The notes under the pieces are model-generated. The model made no database searches. It had not been told where the DNA came from and saw nothing but the letters and a program-made list of their open reading frames with translations. Source: a virus. From it: a stretch of DNA of 43,663 nucleotides. The position numbers and the translations under genes were made by a program. Location: positions 1 through 43,663 of IMG/VR virus record IMGVR_UViG_3300045944_000376; one strand, 5' to 3'. Shown here piece after piece: positions 13,915 to 22,096 of the stretch. Each line of letters begins with the position of its first letter. Positions within the stretch are counted from its first letter, which is position 1.

Positions 13915-16659
13915 TCAGGTTGCATACTGGCTCTGCCGTACCGCCTGCCCCATGGCGCGCTGAATTTCGCCCCGGCTGCGCAGGAAGCTCGTGGCGTCCG
14001 GTGTCGTAATATTGAAGACGATGTTCACCGCACGCGTCCCCACCGGCACGGCTCCGGGCATGGCCGGCTTCTCGGCCTCTGGCGGCTCCCCCGGCGCCGT
14101 GGTCCATCCGGGGAGGGTCCCGCCGAACTGCCGCCCAGGCAGGTGTGCCCTGACCGCCATGCGGCTGAGGGGGTGCGAGCTCGGGAACACCATGGCCCGC
14201 CCGCCGCGGCTGACAATCGCCTCTGGACCTGCTTCGCCAACCAGCGTCACGCCACTCCGCAGCGGGCCACCGGTTTGTGACCGCATGAGATCTTCGAGTC
14301 CTGCGCCACTGGCTGGACTGCCCCCGCTCAGGGCAGGCGTGCGGGTCGCTGCGCCGAGCAGCCCTAGCCCCCACTCCAGTGCTTTCTCCGTCCAGCTGGC
14401 AATCTTCGGCATGAGGAACTGTTGCTGGAGAATACGGGTGAGATCGCTGATGATCGAGGTGGCCAGGTCTTTGAAGGAGAGCTTGCCGCGCTCCGTCAGG
14501 TCCTGGATGGCATTGAAGACGTTCCCGGTCAAGGAGTCGGCCAGCTCCTCAAAAGCCTCCCTGGTCCGTTTCGCCTCCTCGGACAATCCGCCTTCGGTGC
14601 TCCGTACCTGGTCTTCAATAGCAGTCGCCGCCCGCAGGATCGCGTCCTGGAAGGTGGCCTGTTCCTCGATGAGGGCGAGTCCGGTCCGGCGCTCGGCATT
14701 GAGCGCCAGGAGGAGCTCATATTCCTCGTCCGTGCGAGCAATCTTCCGGATCGCCACGTCTTCCTGCGCTTCCTCCAGGCTGATGCCATGCTCTTGCGCC
14801 CGCACAATGGCTTCGAGGTCACTCATGAGGGTGTCATAGTACGACTCATACGCCTGCTGGGCCTCGTCGGCAGCCTGGCGCTGACGCTCCGTTTCCTGTG
14901 TCAGCGCCTGCACATTCAGTAACTCCTCGATCTCTGCTTCAGTAAACTGAAGCCGCCGTGCGCGTAATGCCAGCAACCCCGCCTCGGATTGTGTAGCGCG
15001 GTCATACGCCTGGGTCAGTTCGTCAATAAGCTGATTCTGTTCCCGCTGCAGCTCATTGGCGGCGCGCTGCTCCTCGGTCAGCCCACCGCGCTGCCGCCTC
15101 GCTTCGCGTTGCGGCTTGTTGCGCTCGCGTTCCTCGTCTTGTAAGACCTTGATGACGCCTTCTGTCGCTTCGATCTCATCCTGCACCGCGATGGCTTGCA
15201 TCTCACGAGCTTTGCGGTCGGCGTCGGTCATGGGCGTCGACGACGCCAGGACGTCGAGATGTTCTTGGAGCACCTTATTCAAGTCCGCCAGTTTGGCCCG
15301 TTCCCGCTCCAGCTGGGGAATCCCCACCGTCTGCCCCACCGCGTAGCGCCGCTGCCAGGCCGCCGTCTCCTGCTCGATCTGCGTCGTCAGCGTCTTCGTG
15401 ACGCCCGTTGGCCCGATCGCCGCGGCTTTGCGCCGTTGTTCTTCCGCGTTGGTCAGAAACTGCTGCTGCTGTGCCTGGAGCTTGATGAGGGCCAGACGCT
15501 GCGTTTCAAGTTCGGCCAGTTTCTGATTCGTCTCCAGGCTCCGTTGCCCAGAGAGACCAATCTCCCGGCGCAGCAGGTTGATGCGCTCGGTAATTTGCTC
15601 AATGGCGGTGAGTGGCCTGGGATCGATGGCTCCCACAGCGGCGCCAAAGTCATGCGCCCACCTTACCGCATCGCCCAGGTTCTGCATGGCGCCCTGAAAG
15701 ATGGAGGACTGGCCAATGGCCGCCAGTAAGTCCGTCAAGCTATTTTTCATCCGCGCTGAGGCAGATTCCATACTGCTCGCGGCAATGCCAGCGGCTTTGG
15801 GGATCTGCTCGCCCAGGACCTGCACCAGCGGGCGTAACACGCGGTCGAGCGTGAGCTGGCCAGCCTGCATCTGGTCCATGAACGCCTGCCGGGTGAGCCC
15901 CATCGCGCGGGGCAGCGCCGATGCCAGAATGGGCAGCGCCTCTTCCACCTGCCCTTTCCAGTTCTCTGCATCGAGCTTGCCGAGTGCAAACGTCTGTGTC
16001 AGGCCCCGCACGGCGTTGGCTAAGGTGTCCGCACTGCCGCCGACGAGCCGGGTGGTCGCGACCAGGCCGGTAAACAGCTGATTCGTGGTGGTGATGCCAA
16101 GATTCAGGCCGTTCGTATTGGCCAGGAAGCCGCGATAGGTCGCCGCCACGTCGGCAGTGTCCATGCCGAGCTGATTGGCGGTCTGGCGGGCAAACAGCAT
16201 GGCGTCCGCGCCGGCGCGGGCACTGCCGGTAATGGCATCGAGCGACAGTTGCAGCGTCTGCATACGCCCGGCGGTCTCGGTGACACTCCGGATAAACTGG
16301 CTCCCCAGATACCCACCAAATGCCACCGCGGCACCGCGGACACTGGCGAACTGGCTCCCGAGATCTTGCAAGACCGCGGTGAAGCCCTTCTTCGCCTGCG
16401 TGGCCTGGGTGGTACGCTGGTTCAGCGTCGCCAGGGCGGTGCCCTGCTGCCTGGCCGCTTGTTCCGTGACCGTGATGGAGCGCGCCAGGGCTGTCTCGGT
16501 CTGCGTCAACGCTTTCGCGGTGGCGTCGACCTGCTTCGTCTGCCGCTCCAGCTGGCCTTCTGCCTGCCCGAGCTGCTGCAGCGACTGGCGCGCCTGCTGC
16601 GTGCCGCGCTCCAGCTGCGAGGTCTCCAGGGCAATCCCAACGGTATACACGTCGACCAT
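13915..16659 (-). CDS. Tail tape measure protein
   Basis: 914 residues, the longest gene. The N terminus (YTVGIALETSQLERGTQQARQSLQQLGQ) and long coiled-coil stretches of Gln, Glu, Arg and Ala (about 25-100 and 330-640) are typical of TMP_2-like tape measures. A conserved block with GADAMLFARQTANQLGMDTADVAATY lies near 155-180, and the Gly-rich C terminus (LPGRQFGGTLPGW) is usual. No large membrane segment is evident. Using the usual rule of about 1.5 angstrom per residue, the tail would be near 130 nm long, which fits a siphovirus. ATG follows the frameshift-product stop directly (TAAATG). Confidence 0.93.
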   Translation of the reverse strand: MVDVYTVGIALETSQLERGTQQARQSLQQLGQAEGQLERQTKQVDATAKALTQTETALARSITVTEQAARQQGTALATLNQRTTQATQAKKGFTAVLQDLGSQFASVRGAAVAFGGYLGSQFIRSVTETAGRMQTLQLSLDAITGSARAGADAMLFARQTANQLGMDTADVAATYRGFLANTNGLNLGITTTNQLFTGLVATTRLVGGSADTLANAVRGLTQTFALGKLDAENWKGQVEEALPILASALPRAMGLTRQAFMDQMQAGQLTLDRVLRPLVQVLGEQIPKAAGIAASSMESASARMKNSLTDLLAAIGQSSIFQGAMQNLGDAVRWAHDFGAAVGAIDPRPLTAIEQITERINLLRREIGLSGQRSLETNQKLAELETQRLALIKLQAQQQQFLTNAEEQRRKAAAIGPTGVTKTLTTQIEQETAAWQRRYAVGQTVGIPQLERERAKLADLNKVLQEHLDVLASSTPMTDADRKAREMQAIAVQDEIEATEGVIKVLQDEERERNKPQREARRQRGGLTEEQRAANELQREQNQLIDELTQAYDRATQSEAGLLALRARRLQFTEAEIEELLNVQALTQETERQRQAADEAQQAYESYYDTLMSDLEAIVRAQEHGISLEEAQEDVAIRKIARTDEEYELLLALNAERRTGLALIEEQATFQDAILRAATAIEDQVRSTEGGLSEEAKRTREAFEELADSLTGNVFNAIQDLTERGKLSFKDLATSIISDLTRILQQQFLMPKIASWTEKALEWGLGLLGAATRTPALSGGSPASGAGLEDLMRSQTGGPLRSGVTLVGEAGPEAIVSRGGRAMVFPSSHPLSRMAVRAHLPGRQFGGTLPGWTTAPGEPPEAEKPAMPGAVPVGTRAVNIVFNITTPDATSFLRSRGEIQRAMGQAVRQSQYAT

Positions 16660-17138
16660 TTAACGTCTCGCTCGCGCCTGTTTCTCGTCGTAGTAGGCGC
16701 TCCAGAGCATCAGCTCATCCACGGGGAGCGCGTCGATTTCGGCCAGTGTCTTATGCAATGCCTCAGCTAAACTGAGTCGGTAATAGAGGTAGGAATCGTC
16801 CCGGAGTTTTTTTTGGCATCCTCCGCCGTGAGCGTCCGGCTCATCTCGTTGACGATCCGGATGATGGTCAAGTAATCACAGCTCGTCATGAGCGAGTGCT
16901 TATCACCCCACTGAAACAGCGGCTGCCCCTGGGCATCCTTCGCTTTGGCAATGAGCACAGAGACATTGTATTCCGCACCGGGCTTTGGGTCCCTGGCGCG
17001 AATCGCGTCTTCTTCTGCCGGGGTAATCGGCGTATACCAGATGATGAACGGGTAGTCATCCGTGCTCCACTCGGGGACAGGCAGCTCACGGGTCCCGACG
17101 GCAAAAAACGCCTGGCGGACATAATCAATCGGGCGCAT
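16660..17138 (-). CDS. Tail assembly chaperone, -1 frameshift product (G-T type)
   Basis: At residues 110-112 of the chaperone frame the minus strand reads GCC AAA AAA AAC. It contains the slippery heptamer A_AAA_AAC (complement of 16806-16812) in a run of eight A. A -1 slip continues as KLRDDSYLYYRLSLAEALHK..., then ALPVDELMLWSAYYDEKQ, and stops at 16660 immediately before the tape-measure ATG. The product is about 159 residues. The new tail matches the T part of lambda-like gpGT chaperones (short helical domain with an LPxDExxLWxAYY core), and the position just before the tape measure is the universal one. The segment has no good start of its own. Confidence 0.85.
16767..17138 (-). CDS. Tail assembly chaperone, unshifted product (G type)
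   Basis: 123 residues from ATG at 17138 (MRPIDYVRQAFFAVG), preceded by AAGGAGA; the longer frame upstream has no ribosome site. The protein is mixed alpha/beta with ITPAEEDAIRARDPKPG and LTIIRIVNEMSRTLTAEDAKK near the end. Translation without slipping stops at 16767 after NSGTIPTSITDSV. In lambda-like phages the ratio of short to fused product sets tail assembly. Family identity is based on position, size and the slippery site. Confidence 0.82.
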   Translation of the reverse strand: MRPIDYVRQAFFAVGTRELPVPEWSTDDYPFIIWYTPITPAEEDAIRARDPKPGAEYNVSVLIAKAKDAQGQPLFQWGDKHSLMTSCDYLTIIRIVNEMSRTLTAEDAKKNSGTIPTSITDSV

Positions 17139-17151
17139 CGTCGTCTCCTTG

Positions 17152-17799
17152 CTACGGAGTTTTCCGGTACAGTTCAAGCTTGTCCACGAGGCCAATGAGC
17201 ATCCCGCCCGTCGAGGACGCCGCTTGCCGCACACAGGCGCCTTCCCACAGGCTGGTCAGGTAGGCGGCGCTGGTATCGGTATGGTCGAGGACACGGGTGA
17301 GGTTACTATAGTCGCTGAGCGTGCCGCGCCAGACCTGCATGCGGAGCTGCGTTGCATTGACGATCTCCCATTGCACTTGCAGACTGAGCAGCGCCCCCGG
17401 CACATAGCCTTGCGGCGCCGTGGCGAGGATATCGCCGTTGGCCAGGTTGGTCGATCCGCTCACCTGGCGCAGCGTGATCGTGTTATAGGCCACCACGACG
17501 CCATAGCACGTAACGCTGGGCGTGCCAATCACCGCCGACTGCTGCGACTGGAAAAACAGCCCGAAGACATTATTCGGCCACGTCGCGTTCATGTCCCCCG
17601 TCACCTGGAAGAGGCCCCGTAAGCGCCCCTGCGTCCTGCCGTGCGGCAGGCCACTGGCGGGAGTCACCGTGAGGTCGGCGTTGCAGGTGCCTTCGTTGCC
17701 ACAGGTCACCTGCACGGCCTCATTCCCCGAGAGGCCGGGGCTGGGAAAACTCGCCGCGATATTGCCCGCGAGCGCGATCGTCCATTGGTTGCGACTCAT
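17152..17799 (-). CDS. Tail protein of unknown family, beta-rich
   Basis: 215 residues from ATG at 17799, which overlaps the upstream stop (TGATG); an ATG at 17814 would lengthen it by 5 residues. The sequence is strand-rich (WTIALAGNIAASFPSP, TLRQVSGSTNLANGDIL, LLSLQVQWEIVNATQLRMQVWRGTLSDYSNL). It resembles a concanavalin-like or jelly-roll sheet, perhaps a tail decoration. It lies between the tail-tube genes and the chaperone, where extra tube-surface domains are often found. I do not recognise a family. Confidence 0.7.
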   Translation of the reverse strand: MSRNQWTIALAGNIAASFPSPGLSGNEAVQVTCGNEGTCNADLTVTPASGLPHGRTQGRLRGLFQVTGDMNATWPNNVFGLFFQSQQSAVIGTPSVTCYGVVVAYNTITLRQVSGSTNLANGDILATAPQGYVPGALLSLQVQWEIVNATQLRMQVWRGTLSDYSNLTRVLDHTDTSAAYLTSLWEGACVRQAASSTGGMLIGLVDKLELYRKTP

Positions 17800-18545
17800 C
17801 AGGGGAGCCCCCATTCTTCACGGTAGTCGAGCGCCCAGCCGGTCTCGCCGCCTCCGCCACCCCCTCCGCCAGCGGCGCTGAGCGGTGTGGCCAGCAGCAG
17901 GCCGTGACTCTGGAAATTCGCCGTCACGCTCACCAGCTCCTGCCCCGGCGAGGTGATGGCCAGCGTGGTCAGCACCGCCGCCCCGCCGAGGACCACCGGG
18001 CCATCGGGGCTCACGACGAACGTCAGGCCCACCACGCTCCCATCGGGCTTCGCCTGGGTATAGCGGTTGAGAAGACTGGCCTGGCCGGGATCGCCGTAGT
18101 CGAACAGCGCCTCAAAGCTGCCTTCCCACTCGGTGAGACCGGTGCGCCGGGTGCGAAAGGCGTCGCCCTGCACCGTGGTTTCCAGCGTCTGCATCGTCGG
18201 CGTGGCGGTCCATTGCCGCGTTTGCGCCACCGAGGAGGTGGCGACGAAGACCAGGCCGCCCAGCGGAAAGCCCCCGCCGGGCGCCACGGGCGTAAAGGTC
18301 ACCCCGCTGAGCAGATTGCCACTCGCGACGACCGTGTTCGTCACCGTATAGGTCCCTTGGCTGCCGGGCACGGTGAAGACATCCCCAGGGAGCACGAGGC
18401 CGGTGAGCGGCGTGCCGGTGAGGGTCATGGTGCTGGCGCCCGCGCTGACCGCGGCCTGGAGCGTCGGGCTGCCACTCAGGTAGCCGCCCAGGCTGACGAG
18501 ACCATCCATGCCGCGATAGGTCTGGGGCACATAGGGTTCCGCCAT
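17799..18545 (-). CDS. Second, extended tail tube protein
   Basis: 248 residues. Its second half (TLETTVQGDAFRTRRTGLTEWEGSFEALFDYGDPGQASLLNRYTQAKPDG) matches the whole core of the preceding 137-residue gene. It starts with the same RGMDGxVSLG motif but then carries an insert of about 75 residues (SPTLQAAVSAGASTMTLTGTPL...), and it ends with a Gly8 linker plus WALDYREEWGLP. It is a tail-tube paralogue in which an extra domain is inserted in the N-terminal loop. It may be a minor tube form or the tube-terminal ring. Confidence 0.8.
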   Translation of the reverse strand: MAEPYVPQTYRGMDGLVSLGGYLSGSPTLQAAVSAGASTMTLTGTPLTGLVLPGDVFTVPGSQGTYTVTNTVVASGNLLSGVTFTPVAPGGGFPLGGLVFVATSSVAQTRQWTATPTMQTLETTVQGDAFRTRRTGLTEWEGSFEALFDYGDPGQASLLNRYTQAKPDGSVVGLTFVVSPDGPVVLGGAAVLTTLAITSPGQELVSVTANFQSHGLLLATPLSAAGGGGGGGGETGWALDYREEWGLP

Positions 18546-18549
18546 CGGC

Positions 18550-18963
18550 TTAACTCCAGGTGATGGCCCACGGCCCGTTCGTCTGGAAACTCACCGTGGC
18601 TTCCACGATGTTGCCGAGCGCCGAGGTGATCGGGAACGTGGTCAGAACGGCGTTGGGGATGTCGATATGCTTGGGATCGTTGTCCAGCCACAGCTGGAGG
18701 TTCTGGACGGCGCCGTCGGGCTTGGCCGCGGTGTACTTATCGAATAGAAGCTTCTGCCCCAACGTATCGCCGTAGTCAAAGCGCATCGTGAAGGAGCCCG
18801 AGCCATCCACCAGGCCGGTGCGCCGCGTGCGGGCTGGATCGCCCACGACCGTGGTCTCTAAGATCTCGAATTCGGCCTGAAAATTCCATGCCGTGATCTG
18901 TGCTACAAAATCTGGCGTGGTCCCGAGTGAAACTGACCCGTCCATGCCCCGGAAAAATGCCAT
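18550..18963 (-). CDS. Major tail tube protein
   Basis: 137 residues, compact and strand-rich, with LETTVVGDPARTRRTGLVDGSGSFTMRFDYGD and a closing ATVSFQTNGPWAITW. Length and features fit the TP901/lambda gpV-like tube fold. The next gene is an enlarged paralogue. It follows the tail-terminator gene, the usual place of the tube gene. Confidence 0.8.
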   Translation of the reverse strand: MAFFRGMDGSVSLGTTPDFVAQITAWNFQAEFEILETTVVGDPARTRRTGLVDGSGSFTMRFDYGDTLGQKLLFDKYTAAKPDGAVQNLQLWLDNDPKHIDIPNAVLTTFPITSALGNIVEATVSFQTNGPWAITWS

Positions 18964-18965
18964 GA

Positions 18966-19376
18966 TTAGCCTCCCGTCGTCTCAAGAATCCAGTACGGCA
19001 CCGTGACCTGTCCGGCGAACCAGCTCAGCGCGTACTCCTCCGCCTGTTGAAAGCCCGAGGCCACGTCGCAGTGCACCCCGGCGTCATCCAGGCGGGTATA
19101 GAGCTGCCTGATCTCCTCGGCAAAGCGCAGCGCGTCGCCATCACCGCTATTCTGCGGCGCGTAAATCCGCACCTGCAGCACTCCATGCACCCGATTGGTC
19201 TTGTCCGGCGCCATGGTCAGCACTTCGCCTGCGCCCCAGACCAGCCGCACCTGACACCACAGCGTCCCATTGCTCGGGGGCATAAAGTCGCTATTCGGGA
19301 ACCACGTGGGCACGGTCGGAAACGCTGCCGCAAAGCGCCCGAGGAGCACCGCGCTGGCGTCAAGCATCGTGGTCAT
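18966..19376 (-). CDS. Tail terminator / completion protein
   Basis: 136 residues (MTTMLDASAVLLGRFAAAFPTVPTWFPN...). WCQVRLVWGAGEVLTMAPDKTNRVHGVLQVRIYAPQNSGDG, a helix, then VTVPYWILE is the pattern of the lambda gpU-like/DUF4128 terminator fold. It lies between the HK97 gp10-like and tube genes as expected. The start overlaps the end of the gene above by 4 bases. Confidence 0.78.
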   Translation of the reverse strand: MTTMLDASAVLLGRFAAAFPTVPTWFPNSDFMPPSNGTLWCQVRLVWGAGEVLTMAPDKTNRVHGVLQVRIYAPQNSGDGDALRFAEEIRQLYTRLDDAGVHCDVASGFQQAEEYALSWFAGQVTVPYWILETTGG

Positions 19377-19804
19377 GACCGGGCAATCTCCTGCACGATG
19401 GCCCCCATCTCCTGCTGCAGCTCCCGCACCACCGGTCCCACCACCCCGGCCGGCGCCTTGCGGCTATGGCCCGCTTCGATGCGCCCGCTATAGGGCAGGC
19501 TGTTGGTGATATAGACCGTCTGCCCCAGCGTCATGCCGGGCAGCGCCGGCTGACTGGGCGGTGCGACGGGCGCACCGGGGCGTCCCGCGGTCTGGCGCGT
19601 GCTGGTATTGGGGGCGCCCACGCCAATGGTCCAGTTCGACCTGTACCGGCCAGTCAGCACGACCGGGGCCAGGATGCCGGGGCTGTCCATCAGCACCAGC
19701 TTCGACCAGGCCGTGACCACGGTTTCAAACTGGAGCTGCCGTAAGCGCGTCTCCAGCGTCTGGAGGATATGGTTCCGCCCGCTCGCCCCGCTGACCTCGG
19801 CCAT
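19373..19804 (-). CDS. HK97 gp10-like head-tail joining protein
   Basis: 143 residues. An N-terminal helix, then TGRYRSNWTIGVG and ITNSLPYSGRIEAGHSRKAPAGVVGPVV, form the recognisable core of the HK97 gp10 family (TGxxRxNW and YxxxIExGxSxKAPxGxV). It works in the neck between connector and tail. Size and position are typical. Confidence 0.88.
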   Translation of the reverse strand: MAEVSGASGRNHILQTLETRLRQLQFETVVTAWSKLVLMDSPGILAPVVLTGRYRSNWTIGVGAPNTSTRQTAGRPGAPVAPPSQPALPGMTLGQTVYITNSLPYSGRIEAGHSRKAPAGVVGPVVRELQQEMGAIVQEIARS

Positions 19805-19806
19805 GG

Positions 19807-20193
19807 CTAGTCGGCCTCACTGTCGCGGCGCACCTGGAGCACCCACAGTGACGCCCCGGTATCCTGATGGACGTCCATGACGTACCAGGTCGCGTTGTCC
19901 ATGGTGACGCGATCGCGCACGCCAGGCACGACGCCCGGGAGTTCAGCCTGGCGGATCGCCACCTTACGATCAGTCGACAGCACCGTATCAGGCATCAGCT
20001 CGGGGCTCCGGTACCGACTCACGAGCGCTTGCACCGGCAAGGCCACGTTGGCCCCCAGCACCGTATCCCCGGTGAGCGTGTCGTAGCTGCCCGGCAAAAA
20101 GTCGAGGAGCACCACCTGCGCCGGGATGTCGCCGACCAGGCCAAAAAATTCCTGCACCATCCCCGCCAGCTCGGCCTTACTGAAGGCGCTCAT
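19807..20193 (-). CDS. Head closure / neck protein
   Basis: 128 residues. Strand-rich with QVVLLDFLPGSYDTLTGDTVLGANVALPVQALVSRYRSPELMPDTVLSTDRKVAIRQAEL and a closing WYVMDVHQDTGASLWVLQVRR. Order (connector, Ig protein, this gene, gp10-like) and a small beta-barrel look fit the gp16/HK97 gp7-type stopper. ATG overlaps the stop of the Ig-like gene (ATGA). Confidence 0.68.
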   Translation of the reverse strand: MSAFSKAELAGMVQEFFGLVGDIPAQVVLLDFLPGSYDTLTGDTVLGANVALPVQALVSRYRSPELMPDTVLSTDRKVAIRQAELPGVVPGVRDRVTMDNATWYVMDVHQDTGASLWVLQVRRDSEAD

Positions 20194-20507
20194 TTCAGCA
20201 CGGGCGCGTCAATGGTGACCTGCAGCGCCTCCGCCGTGGCACTCGTCACGGTCACGGCGATCGTATCGACCACGGGCACCACGCCCGCGCCTAAGTCGGC
20301 ATCGACGTGCACCGTCACGGTCGATTCTCCCGGCTCGCCGGAGAGGATATACGCCGTGAGCTGCCCCTCAGGGGCCACGGTGCACGTGCCGGCGGTGACC
20401 GTCCAGGTGGCGTTCCCATCCACCGGGGCCGGATTGCCCGCCGCGGTCAGCGGTTGGACGGTCACCAGCGCCTTCTCTTCCGACGTCATGGTCACACTGC
20501 TGGGCAT
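20190..20507 (-). CDS. Small Ig-like virion decoration protein
   Basis: 105 residues. I choose the ATG at 20507 (MPSSVTMTSEEK) because GAGGAGG lies 7 bases upstream; the ATG at 20513 would be too close to it. The body (ATWTVTAGTCTVAPEGQLTAYILSGEPGESTVTVHVDAD...) has the Big-like/Ig-like seven-strand pattern. Such domains decorate capsids or tails and bind surface sugars weakly. It is sandwiched in the connector block. Confidence 0.72.
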   Translation of the reverse strand: MPSSVTMTSEEKALVTVQPLTAAGNPAPVDGNATWTVTAGTCTVAPEGQLTAYILSGEPGESTVTVHVDADLGAGVVPVVDTIAVTVTSATAEALQVTIDAPVLK

Positions 20508-20971
20508 TAACATTCCTCCTCTCTGAGGGCAGGCGTCCTGGCCGGATCCGTCCCTGGTGCCGACATGATCCCCACGACGAACCCTGGGGGCACCCGGTCC
20601 CCGTCTTGCTCCTGGCGCTGCATGTCGCTGACACTGATCCCCCCGGCGTAGGGCAGGGGCACGAGGCCGCCAAAGCCCGGCAGCTTTGCCTGGTTCCGCA
20701 GCTCCTGCGCCCGTTTCGCGTATGCCTCCGCCCGCTGCGACAAAGCAACCCGTAGTTCAGTTTCAACGGCGAAATCGACCTGGCTGCTATAGCGGTTGGC
20801 GAGCTGCACACACGCGGCAATGGCCGCCTGCAGCACGTTGCCGCCGGTGAGGCTCAGCAGATAGGCAATTTCCTCGTCGCTGAGCTGCGGCGTCGTCTCG
20901 GTCGTGTCGCCGATCCAGAAGCGCACCGCGTCGCCGGGACTGGAAGCGGGGTCACCGGTGTAACTCCACAA
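20507..20971 (-). CDS. Head-tail connector (adaptor) protein
   Basis: 154 residues starting with TTG at 20971. DAVRFWIGDTTETTPQLSDEEIAYLLSLTGGNVLQAAIAACVQLANRYSSQVDF is a helical bundle typical of gp6/gp15-type adaptors. A long helix (ETELRVALSQRAEAYAKRAQELRNQ) follows. It is the first neck gene below the capsid block and is separated from it by the plus-strand HNH gene. Its start region may have been altered by that insertion, and the ribosome site is poor. Confidence 0.75.
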   Translation of the reverse strand: MWSYTGDPASSPGDAVRFWIGDTTETTPQLSDEEIAYLLSLTGGNVLQAAIAACVQLANRYSSQVDFAVETELRVALSQRAEAYAKRAQELRNQAKLPGFGGLVPLPYAGGISVSDMQRQEQDGDRVPPGFVVGIMSAPGTDPARTPALREEEC

Positions 20972-21098
20972 GAGATGTGTCGCCTTTCCTGTTATACTTT
21001 TGGTGGTCTGGTAGTGCCTAGCTAGCCTCGCAAGTCTGTTATGCCTTACTCATAACGGAGCCAGACCATAGAGAGATTGACCAAGTAAGGAGGTCATC
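20972..21098 (+). promoter_or_regulatory. Gap upstream of the HNH gene with nested inverted repeats
   Basis: TGGTCTGG (21004-21011) can pair with CCAGACCA (21061-21068), and inside it GTTATG (21038-21043) pairs with CATAAC (21051-21056). GTTATACTTTT near 20990 provides a -10-like TATACT. A strong AAGGAGG site precedes the ATG at 21099. The fold could be a leader hairpin of the endonuclease mRNA. Confidence 0.45.
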
Positions 21099-21719
21099 AT
21101 GCCACAGATCGTCAAATATTGTCTCGTTTGTTCGAGTCCTTTTTCTATTCGCCCGTCTCACGCACACAAAAGACACCATTGCTCAAGGGCATGTTTTCAT
21201 AAAGCACGGTTGCTCCGTCCTTTTAATCCTGATCGCCTGTGGGACAAAATCTTGCAAGGAACCCCAGAGAGTTGCTGGCCATGGACAGGGAGCCGAAACC
21301 ACAAAGGCTATGGGCAAATAAGCTTTCACAGGACGCCACGCGCTGCTTCCCGTGTTGTATGGCAGGTCGTGTATGGTGACATCCCTGAGAACATGCAAGT
21401 CTTGCACCGTTGTGATAATCCTCCATGCTGTAACCCTGCTCATCTCTTCCTTGGTTCACCAAAAGACAACACACAAGATATGATGCGCAAAGAACGGTAT
21501 GGCGCAAAAGTAAAACCTGAGCGTGTTCCTCGCCAGCATCGACATGGCTCCCATACCAAGCCAGAACAGTTCTTTCGACGCCTCACGAGTGTGCAGCAAC
21601 ACGAAATCATCACTCTCTATGCCACGGGGCATTACACCTACGCTCAACTTGCATTGCAATACGATGTCAGCATAGGACGGATTGCTCGTCTTGTCCGTCG
21701 GTCTGCTAAGAACACCTGA
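21099..21719 (+). CDS. HNH homing endonuclease, insertion in the morphogenesis operon
   Basis: 206 residues. Two CxxC pairs at the N terminus (YCLVC, HHCSRAC) form a zinc motif. ESCWPWTGSRNHKGYGQISF and MQVLHRCDNPPCCNPAHLFLGSPKDNTQDM form the HNH_3 core with its conserved HRCDNPPCCNPxHL. A C-terminal helix-turn-helix (TYAQLALQYDVSIGRIARLV) would bind target DNA. It is transcribed against the surrounding genes and is less GC-rich, with its own leader and ribosome site. It is a free-standing mobile endonuclease between the connector gene and a capsid-block gene. Related copies lie at 31.2 and 32.8 kb. Confidence 0.9.
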   Translation: MPQIVKYCLVCSSPFSIRPSHAHKRHHCSRACFHKARLLRPFNPDRLWDKILQGTPESCWPWTGSRNHKGYGQISFHRTPRAASRVVWQVVYGDIPENMQVLHRCDNPPCCNPAHLFLGSPKDNTQDMMRKERYGAKVKPERVPRQHRHGSHTKPEQFFRRLTSVQQHEIITLYATGHYTYAQLALQYDVSIGRIARLVRRSAKNT

Positions 21720-21725
21720 ATCAGG

Positions 21726-22085
21726 TCATCGACTGAGATCCAGGGGCGCTTCCTGCTCGAGGCGCCGTTGCTCAGCATCGCCGGTGGTATCGACGTAGCC
21801 ATACAGGCCCATGCCCGCCTCGCTATAGGTCAGCTCGCCTTCGCGCCGTGTCAGCGCCCGCCCAAACTTCTCCAGATACCCGCCGTCGATGAACTTGCGC
21901 CCGGTCGCGCCGTGCTCGTGGTGCTTTTTAAACTTCGGCACCTCGTCCACGTACCGAAAGCGCACCAGCAGCGCATCATTGGCATAGCCCCCCAGCTCGA
22001 AGATTTCGCCTTCCGCAATGTCCCGCCCGGCATAACCAAACGGCCGCCTGGCCCAGACCTTTTTGCCCTTGAGGTCGTCGGACAC
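21726..22085 (-). CDS. Hypothetical capsid-block protein
   Basis: 119 residues starting with GTG at 22085, with TAGGAG about 9 bases upstream. The N-terminal part (GKKVWARRPFGYAGRDIAEGEIFELGGYANDALLVRFRYV) looks like a small SH3-like barrel. A charged middle and an acidic tail follow. It lies just after the major capsid gene. I recognise no family, and a head-completion role is only suggested by position. Confidence 0.65.
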   Translation of the reverse strand: MSDDLKGKKVWARRPFGYAGRDIAEGEIFELGGYANDALLVRFRYVDEVPKFKKHHEHGATGRKFIDGGYLEKFGRALTRREGELTYSEAGMGLYGYVDTTGDAEQRRLEQEAPLDLSR

Positions 22086-22096
22086 GTCGCACGCTC

